Shown: in pieces, positions 9,192-19,587 of the stretch | How positions within the stretch are numbered: the stretch's first letter is position 1 | Layout: each line of letters starts with the position of its first letter | Assembly (NCBI GenBank): GCA_038093975.1 | Contig: JBBPTG010000176.1 | Location: forward strand, 1 to 50,888 | Reading direction: 5' to 3' | From: Chalciporus piperatus | Taxonomy: Eukaryota; Basidiomycota; Agaricomycetes; Boletales; Boletaceae | Length of the DNA stretch: 50,888 nucleotides | Made by a program: the position numbers and the translations under genes | The notes under the pieces: generated by a model | Told to the model about the DNA's origin: nothing | The model's database searches: none | What the model saw: the letters and a program-made list of their open reading frames with translations, nothing else

Positions 9192-11671
9192 GAGAAATGG
9201 GTTCTCAAAGGCACGGACTTAGTTTACCAAAGGGTTGTATTAGTACCGGTCCTCATGTTTCGTTTAACAATAAATTTTCTTCTTCTTCTGAAAGGGCGTC
9301 CCTCAGTGGCGTGGCGACAGAAGTAAAACAATTCGTGCTTAATTTCCTTAAGGTAAATTATTCGAAAAAAGAAATCCCATCAAAAATACATGTAAGGAAT
9401 CAGAATCGGAAAAACGAGCTGGATCTCGTTATTACTATTATGTATGATAAAGGGGAGCAATGGAAGAAAATGGAGTTTGCCGCTCTATTGGACTCCGGCG
9501 CAACCGAAACCTTCATAGATAAATCGTTCTGTGAGAGACATGGGTTGACACTGGAAGAACTCCCTTTTCCTATTCCAGTGTACAACGCCGACGGCTCAGA
9601 GGGAGCTATAGGTGGTGTCACTCACAAGGTTTCGCTTGTTTTGGGACACAAAGGACATTTTGAGCATATGGACACTTTTGTTTCTGTACTTGGCACACAC
9701 CATATGATCATCGGCTATGATTGGCTTGAAAGGCACAACCCTGAAATCGATTGGGTAGCCAAACAAGTACGATTCACACGCTGTACGGATCAGTGCAAAG
9801 TAGTTAATTATCATTTGAATCGTTCTTTTTCTATTTGTCGAGTGTTTGAGGCGGGGCTCACCAAGAAAGTCCCAGTAGAACTCCATGAATACTTGGATGT
9901 CTTCTCAGAGCAAGAGAGTGAGTGTATGCCTACCCGAAAGGCGTGGGATCACGCAATAGATCTCAAGCCTGATTTCGTTCCAAAGAAGGGTCGGGTGATT
10001 CCGATGTCCGAACAGGAACTTGAGGACATCAAAAAGTTCATCGATAAGGAGTTATCGAAAGGATATCTTCGGCCGTCGAAATCCCCTCAAACATCTCCTG
10101 TTTTCTTTATTCCAAAAAAGGACGGTAAAAAGAGATTAGTTATGGACTATCGATACGTAAATGAGGGAACTGTCAAGAACGCTTACCCTGTTGCCCTCAT
10201 TTCTGGGCTTATCGATCAGCTAAAAGGAGCTGATATGTTTACTAAAATGGACCTACGTTGGGGTTATAATGATGTTAGAATAAAAGAAGGCGACGAATGG
10301 AAAGCGGCTTTCGTTACTCCATTCGGCGCTTACGAACCAGTAGTTATGTATTTCGGACTTACCAATTCTCCACCTACATTTCAACAGATGATGAATGATC
10401 TGTTTAGCGATCTACACGGAGTTTTGATTATTTATATCGACGATCTCATGATCTTTACATTCAGAAAATCTAGAGCAGAGCACTTAGAGATAGTTAAAAC
10501 CGTATTGTAACGTCTCAGAGAGAACGATCTTTATGTAAAACCAGAAAAGTGCAGTTTTGCAGTAGAATCCGTAGATTTCCTGGGAATGGTTATTTCCCAG
10601 AAAGGCGTAGAGATGGACAATTCAAAGGTGCAGGCTATTTTGGACTGGCCGGCGCCAACTCGGTTGAAGGGGGTTCAGTCCTTTTTAGGATTGGCTAACT
10701 TCTATCGATGTTTCATTCAGGGCTTCGCTGACATTGCTCGTCCCTTAAATGACCTTACCAAAAAGGACACACCATACCGGTGGGGACCGGAGCAACAGCA
10801 AACTTTTGATAGGCTGAAACAGCAATTCACTACCGCTCCGCTTTTGGCTTATCCTGACCGCTCTAAAGAAGTCAGAGTGGAAACGGACGCTAGTGATATT
10901 GCAACGGGAGCTGTGCTCTCGGTTAAATGCAATGATGGCCTCTGGAGGCCTTGTGCTTTCATTTCCCATTCCTTTAGTTCTGCCGAGAAGAACTACCCGG
11001 TTTATGACAAGGAGCTTCTAGCTGTCATACGGGCTTTGCAGGAATGGAGGCATTATCTAATGGGTCGAGAACATTTCGAGATCTGGACAGATCACAAGAA
11101 TCTCGAATATTGGAAATCTCCCCAAACTCTGAGCCCACGTCAAGCACGCTGGAACGCGTTGCTCTCAGAGTATAATTACTCGATTATTTATAAACCGGGT
11201 TCTACAAATGGAAGGGCAGATGCTTTATCTCGTCGAGAAGATCACGGAGAAGCAGATCCCGACCATAACAAAAATATTACGGTACTTCCCGCTTCCGTTT
11301 TTATTAATACGGTTACTCTTTCTTCACCTATTTATGACGAAATACAAAACGAATCAGAAAAAATAAAAAATGATACGGTAGATGGCTTCGTTTTTGACGA
11401 GGGGTCTATAGTATTTAAAAATGATAAAAACAAGGTTTTTGTACCTATTTCCTTATGTACTAAACTTCTTACAATACTCCATGATTCTCCTATTGGTGGC
11501 CACGGTGGTCAAGGACGTACATTACATCTTGTTACTCATTATTTCTCGTGGCCTGGTGTCACAAAGGACGTTAAAACCTACGTAGAACATTGTCAGACGT
11601 GCGCCCTCACGAAGGGAAAGTCAATGGCACAAGCTGGCAAATTAATTCCCCTTCCGGTTCCGAAAGTGGAA
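9188..11671 (+). pseudogene. Element A pol, first part: protease, RT, RNase H, integrase zinc domain
   Basis: The ATG at 9188 overlaps the gag stop in the -1 frame. Domains in order are an aspartic protease (LLDSGATETFID), reverse transcriptase (FTKMDLRWGYND, FGLTNSPPTFQQMM, IIYIDDLMIF), RNase H (ETDASDIATGAVL, FEIWTDHKNLEYW) and the integrase H2C2 segment (HDSPIGGHGG to HCQTC). A single TAA at 10508-10510 interrupts the same frame between RT and RNase H. The frame then enters E2 at 11672. RT and RNase H key residues look intact, so this copy decayed late. Confidence 0.9.
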
Positions 11672-11686
11672 CATCAGGAAAAACCA

Positions 11687-11960
11687 ACTTTACTCTCATA
11701 GCTATAATAGTTCTATAGAGTACTATAATTGCATTTATATTGCTTATAGGAAAAAGTGACAAGTCCCCTCTATGGAGCACTCTATAGTGCCCCCCAAAAC
11801 TCTCATAGCTTTTATAATACTCTATAGACTCCAAAAGAATCAACAGCTATTGAGCTCTATAATAGCTTTTATAATACTATATAGACAGTACTAATTCTGC
11901 AGTGATTTACTGCCCTTTTTTGATTTCGCTTCACACCGGTCAAAGATAGATAGGAAAAAA
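11687..11960. repeat. E2 left subterminal region with TATAG palindromes
   Basis: This is nearly the reverse of 5985-6230 in E1. It contains CTATAATAGTTCTATAG, GAGTACTATAATTG and CTATAGACTCC pieces that form many overlapping short inverted repeats. The right end of E2 (14200-14384) has similar but not identical motifs (TATAGTACTCTATG, TATATAGTAGTATAG). Confidence 0.7.
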
Positions 11961-12009
11961 TCACTTGTATTGGGAAGTCTATCACTACAATGTGGTGGGG
12001 ATGGGGCTG

Positions 12010-12610
12010 AGGTGATACGTCCAAGTCAATGGTCAGTGGGTTGGTTGGTGAGTAGACACTCACCTTGCCAGTGTGAGGCCAGCGGGGCTGTTTTTTTGGC
12101 GTCAAGGTGGGAGGTGGTGGTGGGGCGAACAGCCCAAGCAGCTGTGTTAGAGGTGAGCGGTTGGATTGATGGGTGAGTGAACACTCACCCTTTTGGGTGC
12201 CAGTGGGCCTATTGACTCGTGTTAGAGGTGAGCAGCTGGGTTGGTGGGTGCACAAACACTCACTTCTGGGTGCTGGCTGGGCTGTTGAGCCCACGCCGGC
12301 CTTGTGTTGTTCGAGTGGGGCTGAGGTGGGAGGTGGTGGTGGGCAGACAGCCCCGAGAGGCTGCTAACGAGGTGAGTGGATGGGATGGTGGGTGAACTGG
12401 CAGTGGGCACTCACATCGTGATGCCGGCGGGGGCTGTTGAGCCCGCGCCGGCTTTGTTTTTCCAGCTGAGGGTGGGTGAGGTGAGAGGTGGTGATGGTGG
12501 TGAGGCCAACAGCCCAAGCGGCCGCGAACGAGGTGAGCGGATGGTGTGGTGGGTAAGTTTTCACTTACATCATGATGCCGGCGGGGCTGTTGAGCCCACG
12601 CCGGCATTGT
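12010..12610. repeat. E2 arm: about five hairpin repeat units
   Basis: Units occur at about 12065, 12195, 12270, 12420 and 12575. Each has GCCGGCGGGGCTGTTGAGCC-type stem-loops, GGTGAGT...ACTCACC inverted pairs and AACAGCCCnAGCGGCTG pairs. The orientation matches the left arm of E1 and is the reverse of the E3 arm. Confidence 0.75.
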
Positions 12611-12691
12611 TGACGTGTTGAGGGTGTGGTGTACTAGAGATAGAAAGTGGTTAGAGAAACAAATTGAAAAGGTTGACTGGCGAGTGCACCA

Positions 12692-12745
12692 CAGTCACGT
12701 GACCTACTCGCGGCGGATTTTTGTGAAGTCCAATGCTACTAACTT
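12692..12745. other. Conserved GTCACGTGAC block at arm/core boundary (E2)
   Basis: The perfect palindrome GTCACGTGAC (12694-12703) is followed by CTACTCGCGGCGGATTTTTG and TGAAGTCCAATGCTA. This is the same order as at 3004-3060. Confidence 0.6.
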
Positions 12746-12783
12746 AGTTTACTAAGCTACTAGTACCACGAGTATCCTAAGGC

Positions 12784-12823
12784 TGTGGGAAAGTGCTGCG
12801 GTATACCGCAGCGCTTTCCCACA
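12784..12823. repeat. 40-bp palindrome centred on GGTATACC (E2)
   Basis: The centre is GGTATACC at 12800-12807, and the 16-bp flanking arms pair with one mismatch. It shares its centre and the GTGGGAAAG/CTTTCCCAC outer parts with the E1 palindrome at 5024-5065, but the middle pairs differ (CTGC/GCAG here, CTCAG/CTGAG there). Confidence 0.85.
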
Positions 12824-13029
12824 TGCACATACGAGTCGACGAAGCCCACAGACGAGCGAAAGCACCCAACGATGCTGAAAACGCGCCCAGCCGCGAAGAA
12901 ATGCGACGGAACAAATCAAATGGCAGCGTAAACGGGAGGGAGAAGCAGAGAGTCAAGGCGAGCGAATCGAGTGACTGTCGAAGCTCGAAAAGAGCGAGTC
13001 GAGAGAACTGTGAGTACTACAACTTGTCG

Positions 13030-13965
13030 AACCTGGCCGTGAGCTCACCTCACCCTCACCCTCGTCCTTCACCCTCTCACCCTCACCCTCACCCTCGGCC
13101 AACAACAACAAGAGACGCGACGACACACGATCACGTGTGTCATCTCGTCTCTCGTCCTCACCCTGTCCCCGCTCGACCGACAACAACATGAGAAACGCCA
13201 TTATGTCGTTTCTCGTGTCATTCTCGTCCTTCACCCTCAACCTCACCCTCAACCTCACCCTCGTCCTTCACCCTCTCACCCTCACCCTCACCCTCACCCT
13301 CGCCCTCGCCCTCGCCCTCGCCCTCGCCCTCACCCTCGTCCTTCACCCTCTCACCCTCACCCTCGCCCTCGCCCTCGCCCTCGCCCTCACCCTCGTCCTT
13401 CACCCTCTCACCCTCACCCTCGCCCTCGCCCTCGGCCGCCTCACCCTCACCCTCACCCTCGTCCTTCACCCTCTCACCCTCGGCCGACGACGACGAGAGA
13501 CGCGACGACACACGTGATCGTGTGTCGTCTCGTCTCTCGTCCTCACCCTGTCCCCACTCAACCGACAGCGACAATGAGAAACAACATAACGCATGCGTGC
13601 GTTATGTCGTTTCTTGTGTCGTTCTTGTCCTTCACCCTCCACCTCACCCCGACCGACGACAACGACAACGAGAAAAGACCCGACGCACGCAATCATGTGT
13701 GTCGTGTGTTTCCTCGTCGTCCTCTCGTTTCCTCGTCCTTCACCCTCTCACCATCACCATCATCTCGCCCTCATCCTCGCCCTCCACTGACGACGACGCC
13801 GACGAGAGACGGTGCGACACACGTGAGCACGTGTGTTGCGTCATTTCTCGTTCTCGCCGTCTTGTCTTGTCTTGTTCTCATCCTCATTCTCATCCTCCCT
13901 CACCCTCGACTGACGACGACGATGACACGCGATCACGTGTCGTCGTCGTCTCTCGTTCTCGTTCG
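13030..13965. repeat. E2 core: chained palindromes separated by CACCCT/CGCCCT tracts
   Basis: Imperfect palindromes lie at about 13111-13152, 13189-13220, 13491-13542, 13571-13620, 13675-13735, 13800-13850 and 13910-13965. Several are centred on ATCACGTG or CACGTGATC. Others pair GAGAAAC with GTTTCTC around a centre such as GCATGC. Between them run pyrimidine-rich tracts, longest at 13225-13490, with CACCCT and CGCCCT hexamers. Confidence 0.8.
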
Positions 13966-14399
13966 TAATTTATGAGAACCGTGTAAACCTGAGCAAAAAT
14001 AGTACAGATTTTTGCCAGAATGCATATGCCCTAATTATAGTTGTCTGTGTCTACAGCTGCTACGCGAGGAGGTGTCATCAGGTGTCAGCTACGTTGAAAC
14101 CTATTAAACTTGAAATAAGTGTGAAGTAGTGGAGTTAGCTTGTTCTGCACTACGACTCCATGAAAGTTGAAGACGACAAGTAAATATGCATATCAGACCT
14201 TATGGGAGTTATTATAGAACTTTATAGTACTCTATGTCACTTTCAAAAAGATATATAGTGATATGAGAGTTCCCATAGTACTTTATATGTGCTCTACGTC
14301 ACTTTCAGAATAATATATAGTAGTATAGAAGGTCCTATAGCAACCATAGCTCTATATAGATAAGACCCCTTCTATATAGGGAAATGGTTTTTCCTGATG

Positions 14400-15551
14400 A
14401 AGGATATATCTATAGACTTTACCACGGGTTTCCCTAAATCACGTGGCTTTGATGCTGTTTGTATTATTGTAGATCGCTTCTCTAAAGAAGTCGAGTTTAT
14501 CGCTTGTAAAAAGACAATTTCTTCGAAAGAATTAGCTATTTTATTTAGAGACAATGTTTGGCGTAGACACGGACTTCCCTCTTTGATTGTTTCAGATCGA
14601 GGACCACAATTCGCATCAGAGTTTACTTCGCAGCTTTGCACCCTTCTAGGAATAGAACAGAAGCTGTCAACCGCTTATCACCCCCAAACCAATGGTCAAA
14701 TGGAGCGTATGAATCGAGAACTCCAGCAGTATCTCCGCACTTACGTGGCTAAACGTCAAACAGAATGGGCTGATTGGTTGAAGATAGTGCAGTTCCATCA
14801 CAATTCCTCCCTTTCCACTGCTACCGGAATAATTCCCTTCACTATAACAAAAAATTACTTCGCACGCATGGGATTCGAAGGCGATTCATCTCCGGCTGGT
14901 TCATTCCTAGAGAAATGTGGAAAGGCACACAAAGAAGTTGAGCAGGCATTGGAAGAAACTCAGAACCGGATGAAAGAGCAAGCGGACAAACATCGGTCTG
15001 AAGCTCCAGATTATCAAATCGGAGATTTTGTTATGTTATCCACGGACAACCTCAAATTACCTTATCCTTTCAAAAAGATGACACAGAACTGGATTGGACC
15101 CTATCAGATCACGAAGATCCTTCCAAATGCAGTCACACACGACTTGCCTAATTCTATGCACATACATCCCACGGTTAACGTCAAACGAGTCAAACCGGCT
15201 CGAGAACCGTTAGAAGGGCAACCGGTCCGTCTTTCGGATCCGGTAATAGTCAACCAAGAAGGAGAAGAGGAGTACGAGGTGGACTATGTAGTGAAATCTC
15301 AGGTTAAACAAGGACAGTTAGAGTACCTGGTTCATTGGAAAGGCTGGGATATATCAGACCGTACATGGGAAAAAGCAGCGCATTTGTCAAATGCACCCGA
15401 AGCTGTCAAAGCTTTTCACAAAAAGCACCCATCCGCCCCACGCCGCATTAACATGACCATGGGAAATTTCTCTGCCTTGTTCCAAAAATACGAAAATCTG
15501 ACAGAGGTTCCTGAGCGAAAGTTGCTGAATCGCCTGGAATGTGATTCTTAG
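14400..15551 (+). pseudogene. Element A pol, second part: integrase core, GPY/F, chromodomain
   Basis: This continues element A pol after E2. The integrase core D (DISIDFTTGF), D (VSDRGPQF) and E (HPQTNGQMERMN) are present. A GPY/F-like module (NWIGPYQI) and a chromodomain (EYLVHWKGWDISDRTWE) follow, then a basic tail ending CDS at TAG 15549-15551. The open frame is intact from E2 to the stop. It matches 1688-2695 closely. Confidence 0.9.
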
Positions 15552-15562
15552 AGAGGGGATAG
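15550..15562 (+). other. Polypurine tract of element A
   Basis: AGAGAGGGGATAG lies directly before the 3' LTR, where the plus-strand primer of LTR retrotransposons is expected. It overlaps the pol stop codon. Confidence 0.7.
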
Positions 15563-16016
15563 TGTTATAGTATTTAAAAACTTTTCAAACTTTTGCCTAC
15601 AACGGTATTCGAACACTGGACTTTGTCTACAACTTAGGGGTCAAGCCGGATTCATCTTTATCCGCTCCGGTAGTCCCTGTAGCATTACGTAAACTATTAC
15701 ATAATCAGGTCACGTGACAAAGGTCCAGACTTAGATGAGTCAGCAATGATGTCATGGCCTAGACCCTAATCCGTGCCTGGTACCTTTTCTTATAGTCGTC
15801 CCCTTTACCTTGTCTATCTTTCCCTTTATGATTTCCTTATTCGGCTGTTGGTCTGTGCACACTTCTCAATAGTATATGAGTAGCCCTGTACTTATCACAG
15901 ACCCCCAGTCTAATCCATTTGTGACTTCACCGTCATTAAGTTTTAGTACTCAGCATATCCTTCACAAGGTCTAGTGTGACCTAAGTCCCCGCCGTGTGTT
16001 GTGAGAAATCATAACA
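15563..16016 (+). repeat. 3' LTR of element A
   Basis: 454 bp, TGTTATAG...ATAACA, followed by target duplication GCTTT (16017-16021). It retains GTCACGTGAC where the 5' LTR has GTCACATGAC. Confidence 0.95.
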
Positions 16017-16021
16017 GCTTT

Positions 16022-19000
16022 CTGATAGTTTTCGAGAACATCCTTGGCGTGGGTAAGGTCTGCTTCTTTAAGTCAGCGGTCTTCGTCAGCAGTATATTCT
16101 TTCCAGCGGACCAGATACGAGTGGCGTCCAGAGAATCTTCGGTGTCAGAGAATCTTTTCGATTTCATACTCTTCTTCGCCTTCTATCAGATCAGGTGGTG
16201 GAGCCGGGAAGTTCGGTCCGTAGACGGGGTTTTCGCGATAGGGCGATAACAAAGAAGCATGAAACACAGGATGGATTTTCCACATTGTGGGAGGCGGAGT
16301 TTATAAGATAGCGGAGACAGGACTTGCGTAATGGTAAAGGGTCCTTCTCGTTTCAGGGCAAACTTTGGGGAGGTAAGGGATCGTTTGAGGTTTCTTGCTT
16401 CTAGCCAGACTTTGTCTCCTTTAGCGAATGGTTTGAACTTCTGTCGAGTTCGTGCAGACATCACTTGTCTGGCGAGCTCGTGTGAGGCGAGTGCTTCGTC
16501 TCTGGCAGCAGTGAGGGAGTGAAGGCGAAGTTCGACAGCGGGTAGAGTGGAGTCGGCAATCACCGAAGGAAGAGGGCAGGGTTTATATCCCATCATGAGA
16601 TAGAACGGGGATTTGCCGGTGACAGAGTGAGGTTGATGGTTGTGTGCAAATTCAGCGTGGGAGATAGAATCAGCCCAGGATATGAGGTTATCTCTGCAGT
16701 AGATTCGGAGATAGGTTTCTACTTCCTGGTTGACATGTTCAGTTTCCCCATCGGATTGGGGATGGTAGGCGGTGGACAGAGAAAGGTCGTATCCGAGGAT
16801 TCGTCCTAGTTCACGAGCGAACTCAGATGTGAATTGTGGTCCTCGGTCGCTGATGATTTTGTCGTAAAGGCTGAATCTCAGGTAGACTTTGTGGAAAAAG
16901 AGGGAGGCAATCCCTTCGGCGGTGACAGTTTTCTTAGTAGGGCAGAGAATTACGCCCTTTGTAAGCCCGTGGTCGACCACGACCAATGGCGAATTGAAGC
17001 CATTGGAAATGGGTAGGTTGGTGATCAGGTCACAAGACACTTGCTAGAACGGTTTGGAGCTCTTCGACGGTATGTGCATTGAAGGGGGGGTAGTCGGATG
17101 TGTGTTTGCCTTATTCTGCTGGCAGGTTGCGCATCCTTCAACATATTTGCGGACAAACTGTGCAAGCCCAGGCCACCAGAATTCGGCGGCAACCAGCTGT
17201 CTAGTCTTGAGATAACCCGAATGGCCGGCGGTGGGGTGATCATGGCAGCGTTGAACGACAGTGCGACGTAAGTTTTCGTCCGGCGGGATGTAAACGCAAC
17301 CTTGGTAGGTCAGGACGCCATTAGTCATCTGCCAGTCAGCCAACCGGGATCGGAATGGCGCAGAGATATCACCGTCAATGGCTTGTAATGCGGTAAGGAG
17401 AAATGGGTCATTTTTGGAAAGACTGGAAATGTGGTTGTTCATGGCGGCGTCAATGACGCGGACAAATAGGGAGGGTGGTAGTAGAGTGGTACCCACATTG
17501 TCATCGGCGTTAGCGGGAAAGTGATCAGCATGCCTAGATAAGGCATCAGAACAGGCAAGGGACGAGCCAGGAACATGAATCATTTTCAGGTCAAAGTTGG
17601 CAAGATCAAGGAGCCAGCAGGCTTGCCGACGGGTCAGATTTTGGGGTTGGCGGATGTAGGTCAGGCTTTTGTGATCAGTGAACACCTGGACAGGGAAGGG
17701 AGAGCAGTGGAGAAAATGTCGCCAGGTTTTCAGTGCGCGGATCACAGCAAGGAGTTCGCGATCATAGATATCATAGTTCCGTTCAGGACTGGGAGAGGTA
17801 GGAACAGGGGTGCCAATCGCCGTTGGCGTCAGTTTGGAAGAGTATACCTCCAGAGGCAAATTTGGAGGCATCAGTTGTGATGGCGAAAGGTTTGGAGAGA
17901 TCTGGGAAGCGTAGGACGGGTTTTGCCAAGAACATCTGTTTCAGGCAAGCGAAGGCATCTTGGCAGGCGTTGCTCCAATCCCATCGATGATCCTTTTTGG
18001 TCAGATCGATCAAAGGGCGGGTGACTAAGGAGTAGTTTGGGATAAAACACCGGTAGAAGTTGGCAAAGCCAAGGAATGAGCGAACTTCCTTAACTGTCGT
18101 GGGAATGGGCCATTGAGAGATGCCGTCGAGTTTGACGGGATCCATGGCAAGCTCTCCGGGGCGGACGATCATGCCAAGATATTCTACCTCTTTTACGGCA
18201 AAGTTGCATGTTTCCAAACGAAGATGGAGATCTAGCTCTTGCATCTGTTCGAGGACTCGTTGCGTGCGAGCAGTGTGAGTAGCATCGTCGGAGAAGAAGA
18301 TGAGAAGGTCGTCCATATAGATGACGAGCCATCCTTCAGCTATCATGTCTCTAAATGAGTTGTTCATGAAGTGTTGAAAGGTAGCCGGGGAGTTGTTCAG
18401 TCCAAAGAACATCACAGTTGGTTCAAAGAGGCCTTTGTGAGTGAGAAAAGCGGCCTTCCACTGATGTCCACCTTTGATGTGGACATTGTTGTAACCCCAT
18501 CGTACATTAAACTTGGTAAAGACTGTAGCATCTTTCAGTTTGTCAATGAGATCTCCGATGAGGGGAAGTGGGTATGCATCACGGGTAGTATGTTCATTGA
18601 GATACCGATAGTCTTGGCAGGGGCGGAGTTTTCCGTCTTTCTTTTTGACAAAGAAGAAGGGGGATGCTTGGGGGGAGTTGAAAGGACATATCTTTCCTGT
18701 ACGAAGGTTCTCTTCGAGAAAGTCTTCTGTGACTTTCTTTTCATCCGGAGATAGCGGATAAAGTTTTCCAATCTTAGGGACGAAGGATTCCTTCAGGTTG
18801 ATCTCGTGGTCGTAAACCCTAGGTGACTGGCCGAGGGTTCGTTGAAGACCGAGGCGTAGTTGACATATTCTTTTGAAAGGATGGGTTTGAGTTTGGCCAG
18901 TTTGGCCACGATTGCGAGTTCTGTAGCTCGGGTAAGGCGAGCGACAACATAATTGGGGACAAAGCGTGAACCGCAACGAATGATGCGGTTTAGGGTGTGA

Positions 19001-19560
19001 TTCTCATAGGCACGGTTAAGGAAGGTGGATTCGGTCTCGGAGTCCATGTAGTCATAGAGGTGTTTATCGACTTCCGGGGTCACGTAAGAGCGTCGAGGAG
19101 GAGGGGTAGGTCCGCAGCATGTATGGTATATCACTTCTTTGACTCATCGATGGACTCTGATAGCGAGAGGGTTCGTCGGCGGCAGTCGATGTTGGGTTAG
19201 CTTTTTCAAGCCATGGGAGACCTAGGATAACATTTTTGTTTCCACAGTTCATGACGTGGAAGATTACTTCTTGTGCAATTCCTTCGATGTCAAGGAAGAG
19301 GGTGGTGGTGAAGAGTATCATCCCACTTTTGTTTGCGGTCTGGTCGACGTTTCGGACTCAAATAGGGGTTTCGAGTCAGGGGGTTGAGATTCAATTCTTT
19401 CGTATAAAGCCCCAATCAATACAGGAGATGTCTGCACCACTATCAATGAGGGTGTGGGTTTCGACGGCTTTCATCGTGTGCGAGGGAACAATAATCTGTA
19501 TAGGAATTTGCATAGAGCGCTTTCACGACTTTACAAGTACAGGTGCACACGTGACTGGGG
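16022..19560 (-). pseudogene. Element B pol: protease to integrase/chromodomain
   Basis: On the minus strand, in order: an aspartic protease (THTLIDSGADISCIDW, about 19420-19470), RT (17783-18976), RNase H (YDRELLAVIRALKTWRHFL), the H2C2 zinc segment (HDHPTAGHSG to CATC), and an integrase core with D (SCDLITNLP), D (ISDRGPQF) and E (HPQSDGETEHVN). Chromodomain pieces follow in another frame up to 16022. Stops and frameshifts separate RT from RNase H and integrase from chromodomain. RT motif A reads [10 protein letters not shown]: the catalytic Asp is replaced by Asn (codon 18506-18508). The second RT motif is normal (YMDD). B is a different family from A. Confidence 0.85.
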
Positions 19561-19587
19561 AAGCTTGCGTTGGCAGAGCTTCCCGGT

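Larger units (their letters stand above)
11672..14399. mobile_element. Noncoding hairpin-array element E2, complete
   Basis: Its ends are perfect 15-bp inverted repeats: CATCAGGAAAAACCA at 11672-11686 and the reverse complement at 14385-14399. It sits inside gypsy A integrase. The uninterrupted relative at 1680-1700 shows the target as GAAAGAACCATGGAAGGAT. Here the left flank ends TGGAA and the right begins AAGGAT, so at most a 2-bp AA duplication is visible and five bases (AACCA) are missing on the left. Inward from the left lie a TATAG-palindrome region, a hairpin arm (12010-12610), the GTCACGTGAC block, the GGTATACC palindrome and a core of palindromes with CACCCT tracts. No protein is encoded. 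Confidence 0.85.
6413..16016 (+). mobile_element. Full-length Ty3/gypsy chromodomain retrotransposon A, with nested E2
   Basis: Two LTRs of 453 and 454 bp (6413-6865 and 15563-16016) both run TGTTATAG...ATAACA and are flanked by the 5-bp duplication GCTTT (6408-6412 and 16017-16021). The order is gag, then protease-RT-RNase H-integrase-chromodomain, as in Ty3/gypsy chromoviruses. The integrase region is split by E2 (11672-14399). Two TGA codons in gag and one TAA in pol mean this copy cannot express intact proteins. The LTRs differ by about 12 substitutions and one indel (about 2.6 percent by eye), so insertion is not very recent. Confidence 0.95.

Noticed and set aside
13137..13517. Plus-strand Leu-Thr-Leu-rich frame in the E2 core
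   Set aside because: It is the same repeat read in another frame.
13218..13574. Minus-strand frame of alternating Glu-Gly residues
   Set aside because: It is a reading of the CACCCT/CGCCCT spacer tracts and has no domain or start context.
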